The notes: generated from the sequence alone by a model not told the origin. A stretch of 64,000 bases of DNA from Bacillus methanolicus PB1 (GCF_000262755.1 NZ_AFEU01000001.1:1-64000); one strand, 5' to 3'. Shown: positions 47,221 to 57,462, counted from the stretch's first letter. Numbers and translations: made by a program.

Positions 47221-47266
47221 GGAATCCCCCTCCCCCATTTTTTATGAAAATGTGCAGGGGTATTCC
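47221..47266 (+). terminator. hairpin after the giant gene
   Basis: GGAATCCCCC / GGGGTATTCC with a long loop, followed by a T-rich stretch, 35 bases past the stop. Confidence 0.6.
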
Positions 47267-47316
47267 TGTTTATTTTTTGAAGGTCTTTTCGCTTCATAAC
47301 CGGAAGGGTGAACAAA

Positions 47317-48147
47317 ATGACGATAAATAATGATTACCTGACAGAAAAATCTCAGTCGACATCCATTATCATTCTTACTCATAATGGGCTCTCTTTTACG
47401 AAAAAATGTATAAACAGTGTGTTTATGAACACAGATGGAAACTTTGAATTAATCCTCGTTGACAATGGGTCCACAGATGGTACTCTGGAATTTTTAAAAA
47501 ACCTCCCTAAAACCACAGTAATAGCTAATAAAACAAACAAGGGATTTTCCGGTGGTTGTAACCAAGGTCTAAAGGTTGCAAAAGGAGAAAATATTGTACT
47601 ACTTAACAATGATACAGTTGTAACAAAACAATGGCTAAGTCGGTTGATATGGTGGCTGAACAACAATCCTCCAATTGGGATAGTGGGCCCCAGGTCAAAT
47701 ATTGTAGTCTCCCATCAAGCAATCATACCTGTTCCGTATAAAACAATGGACGAAATGCAAAATTTCGCAATGGACTGGACAACAAAGCATGATCGGCAAG
47801 GGTATGAAGTTGATCATCTGAGCGGTCTTTGTATGGTCTTCAAAAGAAACCTGATTGATATGATTGGCGGGCTTGATGAACGGTTTTACCCCGGCTATTT
47901 TGAAGACACAGATTTTAGTATTAGAGCTCTAATATGCGGAAAGAAATTATGGGTAGCAAATGACGTTTTTATTCATCACTATGGAAGCGGCAGCTTTAGC
48001 GTAAATAGAGCTTTGCAAACAAAAATCATTCAAGAAAGCAGAAGAAAGTTTTTTCAGAAGTGGAAGATGGATGATTTGAATGAAATAAGTGAAGTCGTGA
48101 AACGCGAAAAGCCTTTCAATCGGGAGCGTCATTACATTCCCTTTTGA
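47317..48147 (+). CDS. family 2 glycosyltransferase (rhamnosyltransferase-like)
   Basis: 276 aa from ATG 47317, six bases after GGAAGGGTG; the in-frame GTG at 47308 is part of that site. Motifs: SIIILTHNGLSFTKKCINSV, LVDNGSTDGTLEFL, NKGFSGGCNQGLK, IVLLNNDTVV (DxD-like) and GLDERFYPGYFEDTDFSIR. Soluble. Lies 130 bases after the giant gene on the same strand and may glycosylate it or its partners. Confidence 0.85.
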   Translation: MTINNDYLTEKSQSTSIIILTHNGLSFTKKCINSVFMNTDGNFELILVDNGSTDGTLEFLKNLPKTTVIANKTNKGFSGGCNQGLKVAKGENIVLLNNDTVVTKQWLSRLIWWLNNNPPIGIVGPRSNIVVSHQAIIPVPYKTMDEMQNFAMDWTTKHDRQGYEVDHLSGLCMVFKRNLIDMIGGLDERFYPGYFEDTDFSIRALICGKKLWVANDVFIHHYGSGSFSVNRALQTKIIQESRRKFFQKWKMDDLNEISEVVKREKPFNRERHYIPF

Positions 48148-48203
48148 AGAGTTAAGAAATGCTAATCTCTTAATTAGAAAGAACGATTTTATAAAATTAA
48201 AAA

Positions 48204-48250
48204 GGGGCTGTCTCAAAAGCCTAAGGGTCAGACCCTTATGAGACAGCCCC
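48204..48250. repeat. short copy of the MITE-like repeat
   Basis: GGGGCTGTCTCA at one end and TGAGACAGCCCC at the other, with AAGGGTCAGACCCTT inside. It lacks the 70-base centre of the two full copies. Its hairpin also works as a terminator for the upstream glycosyltransferase gene. Confidence 0.75.
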
Positions 48251-48361
48251 ATTTTATATATACAATGAGAAAACCAAGAAAAATATCTCAAAAAAAAGTT
48301 ATATTTCAAGGATTAAGGCTATAAAGTAATGAAAAAGAAGACCGATTAAAATAACAGAGCT

Positions 48362-48972
48362 TTAAATATTAAGTTTATCCAATTCCCATAACCCTAGGGA
48401 TTTATCAGTATAGGCCATATTCCCTTCCGTACAGTTTTCACTTATTAACAAGATTGGTTTTGGAAAATGAATAGGCTCAATTTCAAGATTAAGAGGACGC
48501 CAGTTCCCTGTTTTAATATTCATATTTCTTTTGCGATTCGTAAACGTAGTCGTTAATAGATACTTTGATTTGCTGGCTTTCATATTTTTTATTGCTAATT
48601 CTATATCAGAAAATGAAAAATGTACAAGACAATCACGGTAAAGGATTAAATCTGCTTTCGGAAGGGAATCTTTGGTAATGTCACCCTGAAAGAATTGAAC
48701 ATTATCTGCTGAATAAATTTTTTGTTTTTTTCAATCAATTCATCTACAATATCAATTCCGATTTATGTTTCTATGTTCTTTTGAATTTCCTTCATCCAAT
48801 TAAAATCACCGCAGGGCGCATCCAAGATTTTTCTGATCTGTAGCTTTTTAATTAAAATGGGCAACTCCTGAATAATTGTTTTCGTCTGTGCAATTGATGA
48901 TCCAGGACCGGATACAGACTCAGAACTCCCCCAAATATTTCGATTATATATAAATGAAAAAATATTTTTCAA
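48362..48972 (-). pseudogene. broken class I SAM methyltransferase
   Basis: About 200 codons. The first part (from 48972) contains the AdoMet motif ILDAPCGDFNW and ends at a TAA in place of a codon before IGIDIVDELI. A frameshift follows in an A-rich stretch near 48720; then the frame VQFFQGDITKDSLPKADLIL, YRDCLVHFSF and the tail to 48362 are readable. So there is one nonsense codon and one frameshift. Such methyltransferases occur in surface-glycan clusters. Confidence 0.75.
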
Positions 48973-49079
48973 ACCTATGCTCCCCTTTAAACTCGTTAAA
49001 CAACGAGAAACAATTATTTGTCATTTATAGTATGATCAACGAATTTTAAAGGTGCCATTAAATAATTTCAATGGTTTCT

Positions 49080-50372
49080 TTAGTTTATAAAAGGTATTTG
49101 CCATTTAAAAGGCTCTCCTTGTTTAAATTTAGCAACAATATTTCGATTAATTCTCACAGGATTGGCAACGGGAAGATTCAGTTTTGTTGCCACACGTTTT
49201 TCTATTGGATGAAGATGATTATTTAAGCTAATATAAAAGTTATTATCACAATTGAATAAAACTCCATCAGGTAGAAAAGTAATGTTCATGGATAACTCTT
49301 CAATAAAGTTACCACTGGGTATTTGGTTTAATAAGTTGTCACTAACGATTACAATTTTATCCCATTGGAATTTAAAATCTGAAAATGCTTTTTCATTTTT
49401 TACATGGTGCTTTTTACCGTTCTGAAAATAAAATACAGCTGGATTATTAGGAGAAATAATAAGCCTTTGATCCGGGAAAAGGGAATAATCAAAAAAAACC
49501 TGATTGTCAACGGATACTCCCTCTTTGTATTTAAAAAGAAACGGATCCGGAATTGTGACAATTTTGTCTACGTCATATTTTAACTTTCCAAAAACTTCCG
49601 GGTCTATTTTTCTACGTTCTTGGTTGTCAATAATATAAGTATCGGATGATGGGCTTCTCACAAGAGTTCCGTTTGGAATATTTTTGGGCAAATGATGATA
49701 AAGTCGTTGAAAAGATTGAGCGTCTTTTAATGCAATATCTAAAGTTTTGGGGATAGGATAAAAGGGTTTGAAATTCGTTAATCGAGTCCAAAAAGCTGCA
49801 TCACCATTAAACCAATAAGCTGGATCATCTTCCCAATAGCTTCCATATTCCTTGTATATTTTATCTGCGATGCTTCTTGTATGCATGATTGAACAATGAT
49901 CAACCAGCCCGATAGGATTTTTTAATACTCCGTATGTTTTACGGATCTTTTCACGTTCAACTTTTCCATTCTCATCAATTGTTTTCACCAATTGCTGGGA
50001 ATAAACGATTTCTATATCAGGATTTTGGTTCAGCACTCTTGCCATTGTTTCTAAACGTTCTGGCAAAAAAATATTATCGTCAGTTAAATAAGTAATATAT
50101 TTTCCTTTCGTCTTCGGTATTGCTTCATTTATTAATGTAGCGTACCTTGTTGTTTTGTATCTTTCACTGTCTTGTATATAACTATTAAAATAGTGAATTC
50201 TTGGGTCGTTTATGTATCGTTTTATGATTTCAACTGTTTCTTTTTGGGAGTGATCGTCCATTATGAAAAGTTCCCAATTCCCAAATGTTTGATTAAGCAC
50301 ACTCTCAATGGCATTACCAATGGTTTTCGGTTTGTTATAACTCGTTAAAATAACCGATACGATTGGAATCAT
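49080..50372 (-). CDS. family 2 glycosyltransferase with extra C-terminal domain
   Basis: 430 aa. The first 220 residues are a GT-A domain: VSVILTSYNKPKTIGNAIES, FIMDDHSQKETV, YITYLTDDNIFLPERL. The C-terminal 200 residues contain repeated motifs of the type DTYIIDNQERRKIDPEVFGK and PAVFYFQNGKKHHVKNEKAF, like short beta repeats seen in surface-protein binding modules. No membrane segment. CCTCC complements (GGAGG) lie just upstream of the ATG. It is intact despite the decayed surroundings. Confidence 0.83.
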   Translation of the reverse strand: MIPIVSVILTSYNKPKTIGNAIESVLNQTFGNWELFIMDDHSQKETVEIIKRYINDPRIHYFNSYIQDSERYKTTRYATLINEAIPKTKGKYITYLTDDNIFLPERLETMARVLNQNPDIEIVYSQQLVKTIDENGKVEREKIRKTYGVLKNPIGLVDHCSIMHTRSIADKIYKEYGSYWEDDPAYWFNGDAAFWTRLTNFKPFYPIPKTLDIALKDAQSFQRLYHHLPKNIPNGTLVRSPSSDTYIIDNQERRKIDPEVFGKLKYDVDKIVTIPDPFLFKYKEGVSVDNQVFFDYSLFPDQRLIISPNNPAVFYFQNGKKHHVKNEKAFSDFKFQWDKIVIVSDNLLNQIPSGNFIEELSMNITFLPDGVLFNCDNNFYISLNNHLHPIEKRVATKLNLPVANPVRINRNIVAKFKQGEPFKWQIPFIN

Positions 50373-50579
50373 TTCACATCCTCCTTATGAACCGTTTAAA
50401 ATAGAAAAACCACATCTTTCGTGCAGTCTTGATTTATGGCTTTTTATTTTCCTTAAAGTCGGTTTCATCTTATTGCTACAAGTGAAAGACTGAATGATTA
50501 ATTCTAAAGATTGGATTTTAACATGAATTTGAAAAATAAAAGAACTGTAACTGTTATGTGATGTTCATTTTCCTTTATT

Positions 50580-50840
50580 ATTAGATAAGTCAGAGTCGAC
50601 CATCAATTTTACCAAATCAGCATAGGATATTTTTAGTTCCCACCCTAACTTGTGTTTTGCTATTGAAGGATCCCAAATAAAATATCTACTTTAGCAGGAC
50701 GCTTAAATTGCGGGTCTTGAACGACATAATCCTGGTAGCGTAAACCGACTTATTGAAAATCGGTTTCTACTAGCTCTTTCATCGAATGTGTTTCACCAGT
50801 AGCATCTGGCTCTTCTTTTTGTAGTTAAATAATTTGCTCT
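50580..50840 (-). pseudogene. C-terminal remnant of a GDP-mannose 4,6-dehydratase-like gene
   Basis: Readable pieces are ATGETHSMKELVE, YQDYVVQDPQFKRPAKVDIL and, in another frame, AKHKLGWELKISYADLV. They match the end of GDP-mannose 4,6-dehydratase, an enzyme of GDP-deoxysugar synthesis. Stops and a frameshift break it, and the N-terminal three quarters are absent. Confidence 0.7.
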
Positions 50841-50861
50841 ATAAAGTAAGGTCAAAAAACA

Positions 50862-51971
50862 TTAAAGCAACCCTAGTTGTTGTAGACGGGATTTATACAT
50901 GTTTCCAACCATCTGGGGCGAATATTGGTTCATTATTGTTTCTTTCCCAAGTTTTCCAATTCGATTACCATACTCTTTGTCTTCAACTAATTTTTTCATA
51001 AAATTAGCAGCTTGATCTATATAAGGTTCCGCCCAATATTGATTTGCAGTATATGGTCCATAATTTTGACCGATTTTTTTTAATGTAAAATCGACGACAC
51101 ATGCATTTTGTTCATTTATAAAGTCAATGTTCCCCGACCAATTTGTGGCGATGACTGGTTTCCCTAAAAACATGGCTTCAGCTAACGGCAAACCAAACCC
51201 CTCTGATCGGTGAAGGGATACAAAGCAGTCAATTGAATTCATTAATCCGTCAACCTCTTGCCGACTTAAAACTTTATCAATAAGAAATATATTTTGATAG
51301 CCGGCAATTTTTTGCTTTAGCATTTCAACTTCTTGTGGAGCATGAGATGCGTTATTAATCTTAACAACTAAACCAACAGAATGATCTTCTTTATTAAAAG
51401 CTTGCTTAAATGCATGGATAACTCCTATCGGATTTTTTCTAAAGGATGTACTGTGTATGTCATACATAGTTAAAAATAGAAAACGATTTTCGGGGAGCCC
51501 AAAGTCATTGCGATTAAAGTGAAGAGGTGTTTCAACAGTAATACCGTGTGGAATAGTGACAACTGGTTTGGAAATTTTCTTAGAAATTGATTGAAATGTA
51601 AAATTAGATGGAACCCAAATTTCATTCACTAAATGAACGCTCTTAGTCCACTTGGTTGGAAATTCCGGTAATTCCCAATGCCAATAACCAATATTATACC
51701 GATGTAAGAACCATATTCTTTTAATTTTGTTTTTCCTATAATTGTAATATAGTTGGTCAGCATTTATAAAAAAGATGTTCGTTTTATAAATTGGTTCATT
51801 TACTTCCTTATGTTGCCAAGTTAGATCATTTTGTCTTGAAGGACAATTTGGAAAGTTCACAATACAAAAAGGAATTCCGACGGAATTCAAAGATTTGGCC
51901 GCTAAACGGCACGACTCTCCTAATCCAAATTCTGCTCTTGCGTAACCAATTAAGTTAACACCTTTCTCCAC
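50862..51971 (-). CDS. family 4 glycosyltransferase
   Basis: 369 aa, GT-B fold. N-terminal VNLIGYARAEFGLGESCRLA and the C-terminal donor-site block SLHRSEGFGLPLAEAMFLGKPVIATNWSGN split over the usual positions (about 255-285), with the E-x7-E motif visible. Probably transfers a sugar from a nucleotide donor to a spore-surface glycan. Neighbouring sugar-nucleotide genes are dead, so the donor must come from elsewhere. Intact. Confidence 0.87.
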   Translation of the reverse strand: MEKGVNLIGYARAEFGLGESCRLAAKSLNSVGIPFCIVNFPNCPSRQNDLTWQHKEVNEPIYKTNIFFINADQLYYNYRKNKIKRIWFLHRYNIGYWHWELPEFPTKWTKSVHLVNEIWVPSNFTFQSISKKISKPVVTIPHGITVETPLHFNRNDFGLPENRFLFLTMYDIHSTSFRKNPIGVIHAFKQAFNKEDHSVGLVVKINNASHAPQEVEMLKQKIAGYQNIFLIDKVLSRQEVDGLMNSIDCFVSLHRSEGFGLPLAEAMFLGKPVIATNWSGNIDFINEQNACVVDFTLKKIGQNYGPYTANQYWAEPYIDQAANFMKKLVEDKEYGNRIGKLGKETIMNQYSPQMVGNMYKSRLQQLGLL

Positions 51972-52007
51972 ATTTACCCACCCTTGCTATCTGTTATCGG
52001 TATTTAG

Positions 52008-52124
52008 TTTTCCCAGGAAAAGCCAATATTTGTATCGGTCCTACTGCAAGAGATGTTTATTTATATATTTTGTTAATGGGTCTAGATGAGACCCAGTGGC
52101 ACCAGCAAGAATAACCCCTTTCAT
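52008..52124 (-). pseudogene. N-terminal remnant of glucose-1-phosphate thymidylyltransferase
   Basis: MKGVILAGATGSHLDPLTKY followed by INKHLLQ-stop; matches the opening of RmlA (MKGVILAGGTGSRL type) with the substitution of active-site Gly and Arg and a nonsense codon. Only about 38 codons remain. The stretch 52127-52766 shows no gene. Confidence 0.75.
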
Positions 52125-52766
52125 GAATTGAAAAACCACCTTTACATTAATAAATAAAGCTTAGAAATTTTAAATTGATAACTCTCTAGTTAGTAAATTA
52201 TAACTGAATTTTTACATTAAATTTTCTATATACTATATGTATAATAGCCTTTTTTTGTAACAAAATTGCGGCGATCTTAATCAAATTAATCAATATGCTT
52301 GTGTCATTTATCCGTACTCTTTTCTTTTCTAAACAAAAAAATCCAGCTTTAAAGACTGCCACTCTAACTTCTATAAGAACATCTTTTGCTCAAAATGCAA
52401 ATACTTAAGTAAGGATCCTGCCCCGTCTTATAAAATTGTTCATGACACGGACCACCATAAGGATTCTCGATTATGAAGAAACTTAGTTATTTTGTAACTT
52501 CTTTTACAGTATTATCTTATTTCATTTTTATCCCTTAACTTTCTTGCACAAAACAGCATAAATTAAGATGGTATTCAAGAACCACTATACTGAAAATTAT
52601 TTATTGAGATAATGGCTTTAATATTTTATAAATAGTTCCAATAATGGTTTTCAGTACCATTGTTTTCCAGTGGTGTAGCCTAGTAGTAATATGTCAAGAA
52701 AAAAATGAGGAATTGAAAATCATTTTGTGATCATATCCTATTTATTGGACGTAACCATAAACAAAA

Positions 52767-52885
52767 GGGGCTGTCTCATAAGGGTCTGACCCCATGTGCA
52801 TTATCAATATATAGCATATTTATCCAACATTATATCCTATATATTGTGTTATGGGGTCTGACCCTTAGGCTTTTGAGACAGCCCC
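52767..52885. mobile_element. MITE-like repeat, full copy 1
   Basis: 119 bp bounded by GGGGCTGTCTCATAAGGGTC and the matching inverted end. The centre (TATCAATATATAGCATATTT and onward) is A/T-rich and non-coding. Nearly identical to the copy at 54706. Confidence 0.8.
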
Positions 52886-52940
52886 TATCAAAGAAAGCTA
52901 ATTTTCGAGAGACTGCTACTAAGATACGAGGTGATTAGAG

Positions 52941-54524
52941 ATGAACATTGCTTTTGACATGAGTTTTACTCAATCAGCTTCTGATAAAAGAGGGATAGGA
53001 GAATATACTAGAAATTTAATTGAGACTATAACAAAACTTGATAATCAAAATTCCTACTTTTATTTCTATCCAAGTATAAATCAAGAGAATACGTCCATAG
53101 AGGGTCACTTAAACTACTTTTTAGATAAAAATTCAATTGACATTTTTCATATAACCAGCCCTTTTGAATTTATTGCCAATTCTTATCCTCAAATCTATAG
53201 GTTCAATGAAATAAAAGTTGTAGTTACCCTCTATGACCTAATCCCACTTTTATACTCAAATATTTACCTAACTAATGAGACAAAGGAAAATTATATGAAG
53301 ACCTTAAATTTTATAAGATCTTGTGAATTGGTGTTCGCTATCTCTGAAACAACTAAAAATGATGCCATTACTTATGCAAATATTGATCCACAAAAAATAG
53401 TAGTTATTATGGGAGGTATTAGCGAAAAATTTAGGGTAAAGAAAAATTTCAAATTAAATTTACTTAATAATAAATATGGAATAACGAAACCCTATATTCT
53501 ATTTTCTGGAGGAATTGAATTCAGGAAAAACCTTAGAAGATTTCTTGAGGCTTTTGCGAAACTACCACATTTAATTAATCGTTATCAAATCGTGTTCTTT
53601 AATCATCTTAATAATTTTGAAATCTTACAAATTAATAATCTTGCTGCCGAATATAATATTAAGGAAAATATCGTTATAACTGGGTTTTTATCAATAGATG
53701 AATTAATTGATATTTATAATAGTGCAGAACTTTTTGCATTTCCTTCCCTTTATGAAGGATTTGGTCTGCCTGTCCTAGAAGCAATGGCATGTGGAGTTCC
53801 CGTGTTAACTTCAAATAATTCATCTTTAAAAGAAATAGCAGGTGAAGCAGCATATACAGTAAACCCAGAAAATGTCGAAGAAATTTCGACTGGACTAGAA
53901 ATTTTATTGACAAACCAACAGTTAAGAAAAAAATTAAAAAGTTTAGGATTACAAAATGTAAAGAAGTATAACTGGGAGAGTGTTGGCCGTAGAGTTATCA
54001 ATGCTTTTAACCAGCTTGAACAAATAACAATTAATAAAAAATTTGTAACACATAAGGATAGTTCTATTAATCATATCTATATAAAGGAGAAAAAAATTTA
54101 TGAAACGGTTTCTGACTTAATAAAGCTAAATAATAAAGATTTCTTGTATGCATTATATAAAGAAATTTTGAATAGAGAACCAGATCAGTATGGGTTTGAA
54201 CGACATATGTATAATTTGTCAAAAGGCATATCAAAGATTACTTTGCTATCGAAAGTTTTGTTAAGTGAAGAAGCAAAGTTACTTTTTTCTAATACTTATT
54301 TTATTCAGATCAATAATCATACGATCTTGTCTAAAATAGCTACAATGTTAAGCTATAACAATAAAGAATTTATTTCTGCTTCATATGAAGAGTTTTTAAA
54401 TCGAAAGCCGAGTTTAAGTGAATTAGAATTATATAACTTAAAACTTACTGATGAAAATTCAAAAATTTTATTATTAGTAAGTATTATAAACAGCACTGAA
54501 TTTAAAGAATTGATGCACCGTTGA
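52941..54524 (+). CDS. family 4 glycosyltransferase fused to DUF4214-like domain
   Basis: 527 aa. Residues 1-365 are a GT-B glycosyltransferase: DKRGIGEYTRNLIETI near the N-terminus, ILFSGGIEFRKNLRRFLEAF, FPSLYEGFGLPVLEAMACG and the donor-site Glu pair. Residues about 390-527 hold repeats such as DFLYALYKEILNREPDQYGF and EFISASYEEFLNRKPSLSEL, the DUF4214 pattern found in surface-glycan and S-layer associated proteins. It starts behind GAGGTGATTAGAG. Strongly A/T-rich compared with its neighbours. Intact and bracketed by two MITE-like copies. Confidence 0.87.
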   Translation: MNIAFDMSFTQSASDKRGIGEYTRNLIETITKLDNQNSYFYFYPSINQENTSIEGHLNYFLDKNSIDIFHITSPFEFIANSYPQIYRFNEIKVVVTLYDLIPLLYSNIYLTNETKENYMKTLNFIRSCELVFAISETTKNDAITYANIDPQKIVVIMGGISEKFRVKKNFKLNLLNNKYGITKPYILFSGGIEFRKNLRRFLEAFAKLPHLINRYQIVFFNHLNNFEILQINNLAAEYNIKENIVITGFLSIDELIDIYNSAELFAFPSLYEGFGLPVLEAMACGVPVLTSNNSSLKEIAGEAAYTVNPENVEEISTGLEILLTNQQLRKKLKSLGLQNVKKYNWESVGRRVINAFNQLEQITINKKFVTHKDSSINHIYIKEKKIYETVSDLIKLNNKDFLYALYKEILNREPDQYGFERHMYNLSKGISKITLLSKVLLSEEAKLLFSNTYFIQINNHTILSKIATMLSYNNKEFISASYEEFLNRKPSLSELELYNLKLTDENSKILLLVSIINSTEFKELMHR

Positions 54525-54705
54525 GTAACAAAAACAAATTTCGCTCGCGTTAAAGTAAACGGTTAGTGATCTGCACTTTACATGGAGTGGCCATACATTA
54601 TAACCCCATCAAAATCAACTGGATCTTAGTTTCCTTTTCGTATACTGGTTAGATTGTACCGACAAACTTTTTTCCTAAAATGCTAAAATCCGAGGCTGAC
54701 TCAAA

Positions 54706-54825
54706 GAGGCTGTCTCATAAGGGTCTGACCCCATGCGCATTTATCAATATATAGCACATTTATCCAAAATTATGTCCTATATATTGTGTTATGGGGTCTG
54801 ACCCTTGGGCTTTTCAGACAGCCTC
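54706..54825. mobile_element. MITE-like repeat, full copy 2
   Basis: 120 bp with ends GAGGCTGTCTCATAAGGGTC and its inverted match, sharing the A/T-rich centre with the copy at 52767. Confidence 0.8.
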
Positions 54826-54912
54826 ATGAGTCAACTTTTTTGTATAACCTTGGTATTTATTGTTAATTTCATGGTGTTTTTCAGGCTAATTTCATTTGAT
54901 TGGGGGATTATC

Positions 54913-55420
54913 TTATACCCCTTGTTGAAGAACCCTTATCTTTTGCCACTTTTTAAAATTGTGTGCAACGCAAACTAGACCCCATTCCAGAGTCGTTTTG
55001 GAGAGGCCTCTTAAATGAAAATGTCGATAGTCTAGATTCGCTTGATTTGACCGTACCCACTTTCCACATCAGGTCTTTCGACGTCAGATATTTTTCTTTT
55101 CCTTCTTTAGAAAGTAATCGCTCTTTTACTTCCTTTCTTTGAATCTGATTCTTTAATGCTATCGTGATGGTACGATACGCTTTTCCTTTTGCACAAGTGC
55201 TCTGGAATGGACAATCTTGACACTGATTGCATCGATATCGACGTTTGATTGATATGTATCCTTGGGCTGATTCCTTCTTTGTTTCATATTAAAAAGTGAA
55301 ACGTTCTCCATTCACACAAATGAATTCATCTAATTCCTCATCATATTCCATGTTCTCGACTCGTTCGATCCGTTTCTTCCATGTTCTTTTTGCTCTTGGT
55401 CAAACGTATTGAAAGTGATA
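54913..55420 (-). pseudogene. C-terminal half of IS1182-type transposase
   Basis: Minus-strand reading gives NCPFQSTCAKGKAYRTITIA, LLSKEGKEKYLTSKDL and the ending HNFKKWQKIRVLQQGV-stop, interrupted by stops and frameshifts. The break at 55420 is where the IS3 element begins. Confidence 0.75.
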
Positions 55421-55548
55421 TTAGGTCAATAAAGTATACACAAAAATTTATAAATTTTTAGCAGCTACCGCGCTATCGCTTGGTGGCCTTTTAAAAATAA
55501 TTACGACGTTGTCCTAATTATTTTTAAAAGATAAATTTTCGGGTCTCA

Positions 55549-55818
55549 CTATTCTATAATATGCTCATTAAGCCCCCTTTTTATAGTACATACGTTCGTA
55601 TGTTTTACGGGAAACCGTCTTCTGTGAAACTTTAATTCCTTCATGATTGAGCTTTTTGGTAACCTTTGGATCCCATACAGTTGGTGGGATTCGAAATACA
55701 CACGACGCACTTCCTGCGTCAATTCTTCTCTATTCTCTTGTCTGGCACTTTTGGGACGATCACGCCATTTATAATAACCGCTTCGAGAAACTTTCAATAC
55801 CTCACACGTCTTCTCCAA
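55549..55818 (-). pseudogene. IS3-family orfB, deleted version
   Basis: Opens like an IS3 OrfB ([30 protein letters not shown]) but loses the DDE catalytic region to an internal deletion that joins to the last 15 or so codons. Confidence 0.8.
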
Positions 55819-55856
55819 TCGGTAATCGAAGCGATGTTCATGGATAAATGAATATT

Positions 55857-56147
55857 TTACCGATGGTCTTTCGCGAAGAAGTGCTTCGCCTTTTTTAAGA
55901 TGGAGTTTTCCTCCTCCAGATCCCGAATACGTTTCTTCAGTTCACGAACTTCGTGGTCTTCGGATCGAAATGTTTGAGTTTCTGATATTTCTGGTTCTTG
56001 CTTATACTTTTTCACCCAACCGTGAAGAGTATTTTCGTTAATTTTGAGCTCACGAGCCACTTGTGCAACGGATTTCGCTTCCTCCAAAATATAACGAACT
56101 GTTTGAAGCTTAAAGTCTTCCTCGTACCGCCTTTGTTTATTAGTCAT
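55857..56147 (-). CDS. IS3-family OrfA (DNA-binding part)
   Basis: 96 aa: MTNKQRRYEEDFKLQTVRYI, a helix-turn-helix around SVAQVARELKINENTLHGW, and a leucine-zipper-like tail ([20 protein letters not shown]). Usual length for IS3 OrfA. The element cannot move by itself because orfB is deleted. Confidence 0.85.
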   Translation of the reverse strand: MTNKQRRYEEDFKLQTVRYILEEAKSVAQVARELKINENTLHGWVKKYKQEPEISETQTFRSEDHEVRELKKRIRDLEEENSILKKAKHFFAKDHR

Positions 56148-56209
56148 GTAGACACCTCATTTTTCAGTCTATTATTACTATAATAATCTGTGTCTACTTT
56201 TTAGTCTAA

Positions 56210-57283
56210 CACCAAAAGTATATGCTTGTTTGCCCTATTCTTCAAAGTATGCATAGTTCTCCTCTCTCCCGTATCTAGAATCGGCAATGATATTTGAAGG
56301 GAGGGAAATGTATTGTTTTATATGTTCCAGATTCTGGATGAAACACCGTGTGTCTCCTGTCCGTTGATGAAGAGAATACCCAATGATAAATTGACCTTCT
56401 GTTCCCATTTGTACATTATTTCCTGGTTTCAATTGCCCATTTTTCATGTGATCTTCTTTCATTCGTATGAAGGTTGCATAATGATCTGTTGTAGAAAAAC
56501 TGTTTCGTTCTAGAGTAATTTTTCGTTGTTACTCATATTTTTGCTTCCGTAGGAGAAGGTATTCACTTAACTGTTTCTTCGCTTTCTTTAGCGTTTTATT
56601 TGTCGGATCTTTTTTTAAATGCTCATCCACTTTCTTCTTGGTTTCTTGAATCTCTTTGGAGGTAACGGGCTTTAATTCTAATTGCTCGTCTAAATCCAAT
56701 GACTCTTGTTAGAATTCTCCTTCGAGAACCCGTTCAATGTCATAGGCGATTTTTCAATATTTCTCATTCAGTTTATCATCAAATTTGTTGACAGCCTTTA
56801 TCCACACAAACGAATATCGATTGGCATTGGCTTCGATTTTGGTCCCATCCAAATAGTAATTTTCGAGTCGAACAAGCCCCTTTTTGCCTTAGGAGTTCAA
56901 CTACTGAGAAGAAGACTTCATAGATGATGGGCGTCATGCGTTCGGATCGGAAACAATTGATAACAATTGATGGTACGGAAATCCGGTCGTTGGTTCCCAC
57001 TCAGCCACATGAAGTAAATGTTTTCTTTCAATTACTTAGCCATTTTTCGAGCAGAATAAATTTTTTCGGCATAGGCATAAACTAAAATCCTCAACATCAT
57101 TTTCGGGTGATAACTGCTGGGACCACCGCCTTTTTAAAGTGGGAGAAAAATAGAATCGTCCAGCTTTTCAACCGCTTCATTCACAACACGTGCGAGATGA
57201 TGTTCAGGGATGAGGAATGCTAAATCTAGTGGTAGAATAAGTTGATCCATGTTATATTAAATGAAAGAAATATTATTATGTTT
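56210..57283 (-). pseudogene. N-terminal part of IS1182-type transposase
   Basis: From about 57283: MDQLILPLDLAFLIPEHHLA, HPKMMLRILVYAYAEKIYSA, and near the IS3 junction MKNGQLKPGNNVQMGTEGQF and LPSNIIADSRYGREENYAYF. Multiple stops and frameshifts occur in between. Together with 54913-55420 it makes up one transposase gene. Confidence 0.75.
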
Positions 57284-57462
57284 CATAAGAGAATCGCTCC
57301 TTTGGTGGTTGTTTTTAATTTTACCAAATAGAGCGATTCTCTTTTATATTTTTATAAATAAGAGAAGCGACCTTTCAAAGGAAATTTTTGGTTCCTTTTG
57401 GGTCAGCCCCGACAAGTTAGGCAACTTTTCAACGTGATATTAAATTGGACTCTTCACTTATA

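Larger units (their letters stand above)
55421..56209 (-). mobile_element. IS3-family element with internal deletion (copy 1)
   Basis: Ends TTAGGTCAATAAAGTATACACA and, on the other strand, TTAGACTAAAAAGTAGACAC form the terminal repeat. Compared with the second copy at 62804 about 580 bases inside orfB are missing. orfA is intact. Confidence 0.8.
54692..57410 (-). mobile_element. IS1182-family element interrupted by an IS3 element
   Basis: Left end GAGGCTGACTCAAA (54692) and right end, reversed, GGGGCTGACCCAAA (57410) form a 14-base terminal repeat with two differences. Inside lie two halves of one IS1182-type transposase gene on the minus strand, separated by the IS3 copy at 55421-56209, and the left end is also split by the MITE-like repeat at 54706. 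Confidence 0.65.
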
